Source: Agrostemma githago (taxonomy: Eukaryota; Streptophyta; Magnoliopsida; Caryophyllales; Caryophyllaceae). From it: a DNA stretch of 64,000 bases. This document shows positions 57,731 to 64,000 of the stretch, piece after piece. Each line of letters starts with the position of its first letter. Within the stretch, counting starts at the first letter, position 1. Location: contig OY288241.1 of NCBI GenBank assembly GCA_958450325.1, forward strand, positions 37,252,778-37,316,777, in the 5' to 3' direction. The translations under genes and the position numbers were made by a program. The notes below the pieces were generated by a model. The model worked only from the letters and a program-made list of their open reading frames with translations, made no database searches and was not told the DNA's origin.

Positions 57731-57970
57731 TAAAAACATTAATCATATATTTTATTTTACTGCTTTACTATTAAATTTTTTATTACATGTTTTATCATAT
57801 ATTTAATTTTGCATCTATGAAATACAGTTAAAAGGTTTTCTTCTCCATCAAATTTTTCACTGAGTGACTTCTGCTTCTTCCATTTAAACATTAAAAACAT
57901 TATTCAAAAATCTTCATTTGCCTTTTATTAAAAAACATATTATTCAATTTTTTATTAGATAAATTTATAA

Positions 57971-58767
57971 TCTATATATATTAGTAAAAAAATATGCATT
58001 TAATTTTTTTTTCACATGTGGCGGATGATTTAATTTTTTTGTTACAATTTATTTTTTTACTTAAATTTATCCTTATTAAATTTCAATTTTTTATCATAAA
58101 TAATTTATTGTTATTGATAAAAAAAATAGTGATTTAAAAAAAACAAAAAAAAAACAAAAAACTTAATCATTTGGAGGTTATGCCTTTTCATCTACTTTTG
58201 TCTTAATAATCAAATTTTAATATTAAGAAAAAGTTGCAAAGTGTTAATCAAAGTAGCATACTAAGGATGACAAGTATTTGAGTCTAATTAAAGATAAATC
58301 ATCAATAAAAAAATTAGTAAGAAAATGACAAACACAACTTAATATTTCAGTTAAGCATAATTTATTATTCCTAAGAAAGCTTAATAGTTTTCTAAAAAAA
58401 ATAATGAAATGACAAACACAATTTTTGTTGTAATGATCAGTCAAAGTTAATATGAATAATTATATTATTTAGCATTAAAAACTTAATATTAGAACTAAAT
58501 AAATAATAAGAGTATAAAACAATGAAGGGATACAAATAATTGAGAATTTTTTTTACATTTCATTCGCTTTATTTTTTGAACAATTCCTTCAATTTTGTAA
58601 GATACAGAGTATGAGTTAACTACTGACTTTATATTAATTTTATAAGATCACCCATTACAACTTTTTTAGCTGAATTATTTGACTACACGTGGTCAAAAAT
58701 ATATTAACAATATGATTAAAAAAATTGAAACAGATAATCCCGTGAATTTCACGGGCCACATACCTAG
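57971..58767 (+). mobile_element. Small non-autonomous Helitron (about 797 bp)
   Basis: Starts TCTATATATATTAGTAAAAA after A at 57970. Ends with hairpin CCCGTGAATTTCACGGG (58739-58755), CCACATAC and CTAG (58764-58767). The next base is C rather than T, one departure from the rule. A CACATGTGGCGG motif lies about 40 bases in, as in the copy at 52691. No coding. Confidence 0.7.
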
Positions 58768-59480
58768 CCTTTTTTATAAGAGTTTCCTATTTTAAACATA
58801 CAATACATTTGACCTATTTCATGTGTTTAATACTGGTAAACAATGATAACATGTTCAAGGGATTATAGCATCCCAAATTCCAATAAGAGGTCCAACCAAA
58901 ATAGATTGTTTTGGAGTTTTAAAATCAATATTGACACTTTAAATTTCCTTAGCATTTGATGATCAAAAATCAAGTTGGGTGAACACCATGGTTTTCTTAA
59001 CATCTTCAATTGGAGCCTTGGGGTTGCCATGAAGAGGTTAATGAAGAAAGCATGCTTGGACGTCCCAGTTTGAACCATGCCAAACCAGAAATATATGTTG
59101 CATTACTCGCATAAGATTAATAAAAGAACTATACCAACAAGTTGTACTAGCACAACCTAACTTTTATCCATTTCTGCCAGTTAGATATAACACTCAGGAA
59201 ACTTCATTTAAAACCAAACTATCAACGTTTTTCATAATATAGGAGTGCGACGCTTAAATGTGCACAGTTACAATCTTACAGATACTTTAAAGTTTGCCCG
59301 GGTAACATAGCCTAAAAAACCTTCATACATGAGAACAAACACAAGGCTATAGTATCCATTTCTTCAAGTACTAGCTAAAATCAGAAAATTTTATGTGCAA
59401 GTCTAATAAATATAAACATGACATCATACAATGCCTACAATATCTAACAATTTATCTCGAACGGGACTCTAAAAATGATA
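58768..59480. other. 3' flank of the GT34 gene; no gene recognised
   Basis: A 71-codon - strand frame (59078-58863), and a parallel frame reading GNPKAPIEDVKKTMVFTQLD, look somewhat protein-like but I do not recognise them. They may be an old gene fragment. The rest up to the GT34 stop is AT-rich, presumably its 3' untranslated region. Confidence 0.35.
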
Positions 59481-60524
59481 TCAAGAGGTTGATACCTTGG
59501 CCGCCTTGGTCACCACTTCAGCATTTAGTGCCAAAACCTGATTATCCCCAAAATTGAAAGTTCTCTCCAAGTTCTTTTGACACATTTCCATGGTTTTTTC
59601 TCCAAGCTTTGCACAAGGATTACAGCCCACAATATGTGTCACCAGTGGCCACCTATGATCACCAAAATCAAAAATGTAGTTCTCGACCACCTTCTCATAC
59701 TTATCAGCCAAAACATCCAAAAAACCGCACAAACAATGCTCATTCTCCAAAAACACCTTATTGCCCCACTTCTCTTTTTGCCCGGCCAACAAATACAACA
59801 GGGATAATTGATCTTCTTGCAGCTCCAACGTCAAAATCTCCCCTACTCCATTAGACCCCATTTTACCCAAGGTCTCGATGAAATGCAAAGACCAATCACA
59901 ATTTCTAACCAAGAAATTTCTTGTATTCAATCCAATCCAACTATTCTCCTTATACACCACCTCCTTAGACCCGAACACAACTAAATTATACCCATCATAC
60001 CTCTCCCAAGGCACCTCAAACGTCATATTTGTAAACATAGCATCGCTATCCATCCACCACACAAATTCCGCCTTCGGGTGAGCCAAAAAAACGCTTCTAA
60101 TCGCCATTAGCTTTTCCTGAAAACCCGACAATTCAGCCTCTAGCAATGCCTCATCATAAAATATATCTAACCTATGCAACCTACAGTAATCAATCTTATT
60201 CTTAATCCCCTTTAACAAGTAATATTCGCCAAATGAATTCTCACAATGCTTCGACAATGAAGACCCCGTAATCAATAGCACCTTAGATGGTTTAGCAACA
60301 GAATGACGCCTTCGGAGCTGGAGAGCGAGGCGAGGGAAGTTAGGAGAAGCGAAGCGGTTGCGAAGCTGGAGGAAGTCTTGCTTAGGGGTGCCAAATTTGC
60401 CGGCGCCGATGGTGCCACGAAGAACGACGATGGTAAGGACTAAGCAGAGAAAGGTGACTCTGCCATGGCGGATTAACCTCTGGAGTTGTCGTGCTTTGCG
60501 AACTCCTAATATGTTTTCGATCAT
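59481..60524 (-). CDS. GT34 family glycosyltransferase, xyloglucan 6-xylosyltransferase-like
   Basis: 347 residues from the ATG at 60524, where MIENILGVRKARQLQRLIR matches the N-terminus of XXT1/XXT2-type enzymes. An in-frame ATG at 60599 adds 25 residues but is less likely. Residues below count from that longer form. A single membrane segment (about 47-65, VTFLCLVLTIVVLRGTIGA) makes a type II Golgi protein. The catalytic domain starts at KVLLITGSS (106) and has the metal-binding DxD in WWMDSDAMF (184-186), then WIGLNTRNFLVRN and FGDHRWPLVTHIVGCNPC. XXTs add xylose to the glucan chain of xyloglucan in the Golgi. It is intronless as usual for the group, but shorter: the stem is about 40 rather than 100 residues, the stretch before QEDQ is reduced, the usual ADDQSA reads QEDQLS, and HGYW reads CGFL. 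Thus a divergent paralog, of altered or lost activity. It is the only intact host gene here. Confidence 0.82.
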   Translation of the reverse strand: MIENILGVRKARQLQRLIRHGRVTFLCLVLTIVVLRGTIGAGKFGTPKQDFLQLRNRFASPNFPRLALQLRRRHSVAKPSKVLLITGSSLSKHCENSFGEYYLLKGIKNKIDYCRLHRLDIFYDEALLEAELSGFQEKLMAIRSVFLAHPKAEFVWWMDSDAMFTNMTFEVPWERYDGYNLVVFGSKEVVYKENSWIGLNTRNFLVRNCDWSLHFIETLGKMGSNGVGEILTLELQEDQLSLLYLLAGQKEKWGNKVFLENEHCLCGFLDVLADKYEKVVENYIFDFGDHRWPLVTHIVGCNPCAKLGEKTMEMCQKNLERTFNFGDNQVLALNAEVVTKAAKVSTS

Positions 60525-60599
60525 TTTGGAGAACGGGGATGATAGAGCGAAAAGAAATTTAAGGTTTTTGGAGGGGAAACTGGGAATTAAAGGCGACAT

Positions 60600-61267
60600 T
60601 GACAGAAATAGATTTGGGGGAAAATGAAAGGCATTTTTTTAACTATCATTTTTAGTGTTAAAAATAGAAAAATTCTAGTGTCTTTTCAAAATTCTTATTT
60701 TATTGAAACGACGTTTTTTAGAGCAATTGCATTTATGGATGAGTTTCCTATCATGAATGAAAGGACCATCCTTCCACTTTTTATTTATTTATTATTTATT
60801 TATTTTATATTAGTAAGTCTCGCTTGTGACAGATATATATCTGTCACAAATTGATAATGGGTAAAAAACTAACACATGATTCTGTAACATAAGCAAAGGA
60901 AGTATGAATTTGTTTGTCTTTATCTACCAAAACGAGTATCATTTGATCTATCGCAAATTTGTGACGGATATACTCGTCACAAATAAAATATTGTCTTATT
61001 TTATTTACATCACTTTCTCTATCCTTTAAAGAAAATTATGATAGGTTTTTCTATCTATGTGTCCATCTCAAACAAGGCTGCCAGAATCGGGATTCTACTT
61101 TGGATCGGCGATGGGGTTTGTGAATCAAAACATGAGATCAAATCAAGGATCCTAAGATATTGGAAATAACTTAAAATAATGAGTTGTTAGCATTGTTTTT
61201 TTGTGAATGTATCATATATGTTTAAAAATGAATTAGCATTTTGAATTATTTAAGTTTGGTAATTGAA
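60600..61267. other. Upstream region of the GT34 gene; palindromes at 60824 and 60959
   Basis: No gene. A 26-base perfect palindrome (60824-60849) is centred on ATATATAT with TTGTGACAG arms. A second (60959-60982) has TTGTGACG/CGTCACAA arms. They may be ends of an unclassified MITE of about 160 bp. T/A-rich elsewhere. Confidence 0.45.
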
Positions 61268-61704
61268 TTTTTTTTTGAAGTCCACAACCGGGGTTACACA
61301 TTATTCAAGTTAGACCTAATCAGACAATCAATGTTTGGAGGTAGTTGACCCTCCCACATAATACAACTCGGACACATGACATAGTGAGCTTGTTCATGAG
61401 CTACTCTATTTAACTTACAACTAATAAATGACCAAATAACAATATCAAAATAACTAACAAGCAATCTAATGTCATCGAGAATAAGAATCAACTCACTCCG
61501 GCCTTCTTTATCATCTTGTAGTGCCATCAGTACCTCTTGGCAGTCACTCTCAAACTCAACAGGTCTCTGCCTTCGTCGTTTTGCTTCTTTCACTGCCTCA
61601 AGAAGTGCCTCCGCTTTTGCTTCATGAGTCGCCATGGTTGTCTTAGTCAAGCTTGCTACTGCCCATATAGATTCTCCATTTTTCTTCTCTACACACTGCC
61701 CCAT
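61268..61704 (-). pseudogene. LINE 3' end with RNase H domain
   Basis: A 136-codon - strand frame (61704-61294) has the RVT_3/RNase H pattern: MATHEAKAEALLEAVKEAKR, FESDCQEVLMAL and NRVAHEQAHYV. It is followed by a short tail and a run of nine A (61276-61268 on the - strand), as expected for a LINE inserted 5'-truncated. Such RNase H domains end ORF2 of many plant L1 elements. A domesticated or host RNase H gene is less likely because only this domain is present. Confidence 0.7.
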
Positions 61705-62099
61705 AGATCATCCCCCTCCCTATTGCAACTCCAATGTCACTATTCACTTTAACTCACTCCCTTTCCGGCCTACTCTTCCCTATTACCTCTCTTGCCTCCT
61801 CCACTCTTTCCTCCTTTCCCGATTCGCATCATCTGTTTTCTTCATCTCCCTTAGCCATTCCCGCACTTAAGTGACCACCCCCGCACTATGGACCCGTTTC
61901 CCCTTGAATATCCATTTATTTCTTGTCTCCCAAATACCCTAACATCCCGCCATCATCTTCCCTCACTCCTCTACCTCCATCTCCCTCCACACATCCTCCA
62001 CCACTCCCTCACCTACTCATGCTCATCCTCCTTCTTCATCTCCACCTCTACTTCCAACTCATCCCATACCCCTTACCCACTCATACCCCTTAGTAAGGT
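61705..62099. other. Pyrimidine-rich non-coding spacer
   Basis: C/T-rich on the + strand (CCTCCACTC, CTACCTCC, CCATCTCC words). Frames are open only because A is rare. It lies between the LINE end and the LTR at 62100. Confidence 0.5.
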
Positions 62100-64000
62100 T
62101 GTGGACATGACATAGGTCCACTCCGACGCGGCCACGCGCGGGTTTTGGGAGGCGAATGAATCTCATGTGAGATGGGTCGAATTGAAATTTAAATCGAAGT
62201 GGAGTCGCCACCGAACTTTGTGGGAGTTCGGGCCCATTCCAACTCACTCTATATCTTAGTGGGCCATGCACAAAGTATGGCCCATTCGGTTGTCAGAGTT
62301 TATTGGATTCGTCCCTTTGCATTTTGATACCGATACCGACATTATCAGATATCGTGTATTGAATGACTCTCGTGCGCCAATGGGTTCGGATATCCGGAAA
62401 CCATGGTTCTGAGTAAGGGGTGTGGGGTACGTGTTGGGAAGTTCACAAAGAACACCCAACCCCACCCGCACTTAGCGGCCTATACTAAGATATCGTTTGA
62501 TTTTTGAATACGCGCGTTAGTAATTCGATTGAATGATATGCAGACAATATTTTAACTAAGGATGCGAAGATTTGAATAAGTTGCTATGTCGATTTAATGC
62601 ATCTAGATTAACGTCAAAGTTGTATTTAGCATGCGAGATTCGTTTTAGTACAATGAAACAAACAACAAGAATAAATCGCTAAAACAATGAGCAAACAAGT
62701 TAGTAACGATGATAACGGTTTGTAAATTGAATAAGCGACATGAATATAATGCAATGAATGGTTTTGAAAGGATTATGACACGTGATTGACTTGACACGTG
62801 TTGACCGAAGTCATAAAAATATTTGATCCGGACTCGAAAGATGCTAAAAAATTCACGGTTTTGATGAACCAGGAGCCACTCGATCGAGTCATTGAAGGAC
62901 TCGACCGAGTGGTCTTGAAAAAAAGTTTCTGCCCGGTTTTTGGGGTGCCACTCGATCGAGTACCCCCAGTACGAACTATGGTTCGTTTTGCTTTTGATTT
63001 CGAAATTGCTCTCTTTGAAAAATCGATAATTTTGTTGAGTCGCGTAGAAATATAATATGATTTATACTCGGCTTCAATTTTCGATATTCGACACTTGATT
63101 ATGGAATCAATATCGAATATTCGGAATGATTTTTAGAAAAGACGATTGTAAATTGTTTAGAAAATCGAATTAGATGAAATAGATTCTCTCCGCATCAAAA
63201 TCGTCGTATTTCATTTTTTAAGACTATGTAACGATTATCTTAGCGTCAACGAGATCGATTTAATTCTTTTAGATACGATATTCGACTATAGAGTCGGTAT
63301 CGTATTTTAAGAATGATCGTTTTATGTAGAAATTAGATTGTAGTGATAATATCGGTATTAGAAACGATGAAAAATGAAAATATATAAAGAACATGATGAT
63401 GACTCGATAACGACAAAAAAACGAGAGAGAGAGAGAGAGAAAGGAGAAGATGGGATTGAATTTGCACCCTCAACCTACATGCTTTGTACTCTCGGAACAG
63501 GGCTCGTCTAGTTGTGGCTTAGGCACGGGAGCGTCGAGATGATATAGGAAGAGTTATGGTGGTTTATAATTGGGAAGGGATTTGACGAGTTTTAATCTTG
63601 GGTCTTTGACGAGTTTTGATCTCGGGTTTGCTAAAGGTTGTTGAAATTTCGGAGATGAATTGTTGTGAATTCTGTTGTGGTATCGCCTAGGATGTTTTGT
63701 GTGTTGTGTGTAGATGTGTGAATACGTGTGTGTGTGTGAGTTGTAGATTGTTTCTGTAGATATTGATTGATTATCTGTGTGTGTGCAATGGGTTCTATTT
63801 ATAGGAAAGGTTCCTGACCTTGGCTAGGAAAGGTACTTTTGCTTGGGTGAGAAGAAACACCGCTTTGGATAGGAAAATCACACAATTTGAGAGGAAAAAG
63901 GATTCCGTTGTTGGGTGGAAGAGGAGTCACTCGATCGAGTGGAGCATATCACTCGATCGAGTGCTCGGTCTGACGCCGGTTTTGCACGGGTTTTTGAGCT
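62100..64000 (-). mobile_element. Second LTR of the element B family, cut by the window end
   Basis: Starts TGTGGACATGACATAGGTCC exactly as 9557 and stays colinear through the LINE1 target site (TCAAAGTTGTA, 62614-62624) to the end of the window, including the TCGATATTCG, ACCCTCAACCTACATGCTTT and TATA-box regions. It has no LINE. Differences include a (GA)n run near 63421-63440, and CTCGATCGAG palindromes instead of the GC-rich island. By orientation 62100 is its 3' end; the rest lies beyond 64000. Confidence 0.85.
63795..63803 (-). promoter_or_regulatory. TATA box of the second LTR copy
   Basis: TATAAATAG on the - strand, in the same place relative to neighbours as the box at 16001-15993. 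Its retention in both copies supports it as the LTR promoter. Confidence 0.55.

Noticed and set aside
59577..60627. + strand frames opposite the GT34 gene
   Set aside because: Shadows of the - strand gene, which has clear family motifs.
61537..62115. + strand frames of 71-78 codons
   Set aside because: Shadows of the RNase H fragment and of the pyrimidine-rich spacer.

Overview
This is nuclear DNA of a flowering plant, almost certainly a eudicot. Nothing bacterial is present. The window is a transposon graveyard: LTR retrotransposons of several lineages, LINEs, Helitrons, a foldback Mutator-like element, Stowaway MITEs, a CACTA terminus and a 5S-derived Cassandra LTR, many nested in one another. 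Two pieces of host sequence stand out: a cytosolic phenylalanyl-tRNA synthetase beta-subunit pseudogene (about 23.4-27.9 kb, + strand) and one apparently open gene for a GT34 xyloglucan-xylosyltransferase-like protein (59.5-60.5 kb, - strand). The antisense extra ORFs and 3' tandem repeats of the Tat-lineage elements recall elements described in Caryophyllales, but I cannot name the species.

Layout. 1-9.5 kb: a degraded Tat-lineage Ty3/gypsy element (A) on the + strand (gag scraps, RNase H, integrase, three ~100-bp tandem repeats, then an opposing extra ORF at 7.56-8.73 kb). A Cassandra LTR lies in its 5' part and a Helitron 3' end at 7.2 kb. 9.56-22.3 kb: a second Tat element (B) on the - strand: its 3' LTR (9557-16591, split by a LINE-1 that left an 11-bp target duplication), an extra ORF on the + strand (17.2-18.9 kb), and a truncated pol (RT-RH-INT, 22.3-19.2 kb). 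22.3-28 kb: the PheRS-beta pseudogene, one exon of which carries a 3.2-kb solo LTR flanked by a perfect AACAT duplication; that LTR contains two arrays of short hairpins. 28.8-35 kb: CACTA end, LTR fragment, and the 3' end plus LTR of another gypsy element (D), itself carrying a 780-bp foldback MULE with a 9-bp duplication.

35-49.75 kb: a - strand LINE (LINE2) split by a complete 9.98-kb non-autonomous LTR retrotransposon (two 3.73-kb LTRs, initiator-Met PBS, PPT, no recognisable genes, GTTGC duplication). 49.77-52.61 kb: a - strand Helitron filled with a decayed ~130-150 bp tandem repeat. 52.7-58.8 kb: Helitron copies, a decayed Ty1/copia pol with its 3' LTR, and a broken Stowaway. 58.8-62.1 kb: the GT34 gene and a LINE 3' end with RNase H. 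62.1-64 kb: a second copy of the element B LTR, running off the window.

The most unusual signals are the hairpin array with a constant 7-nt loop and changing but complementary stems (25189-25714), a conserved hairpin next to the polypurine tract of several gypsy elements, the convergent extra ORFs of both Tat elements, and the altered conserved motifs of the GT34 protein. Assignments to families rest on motif recognition by eye; no database search was run.
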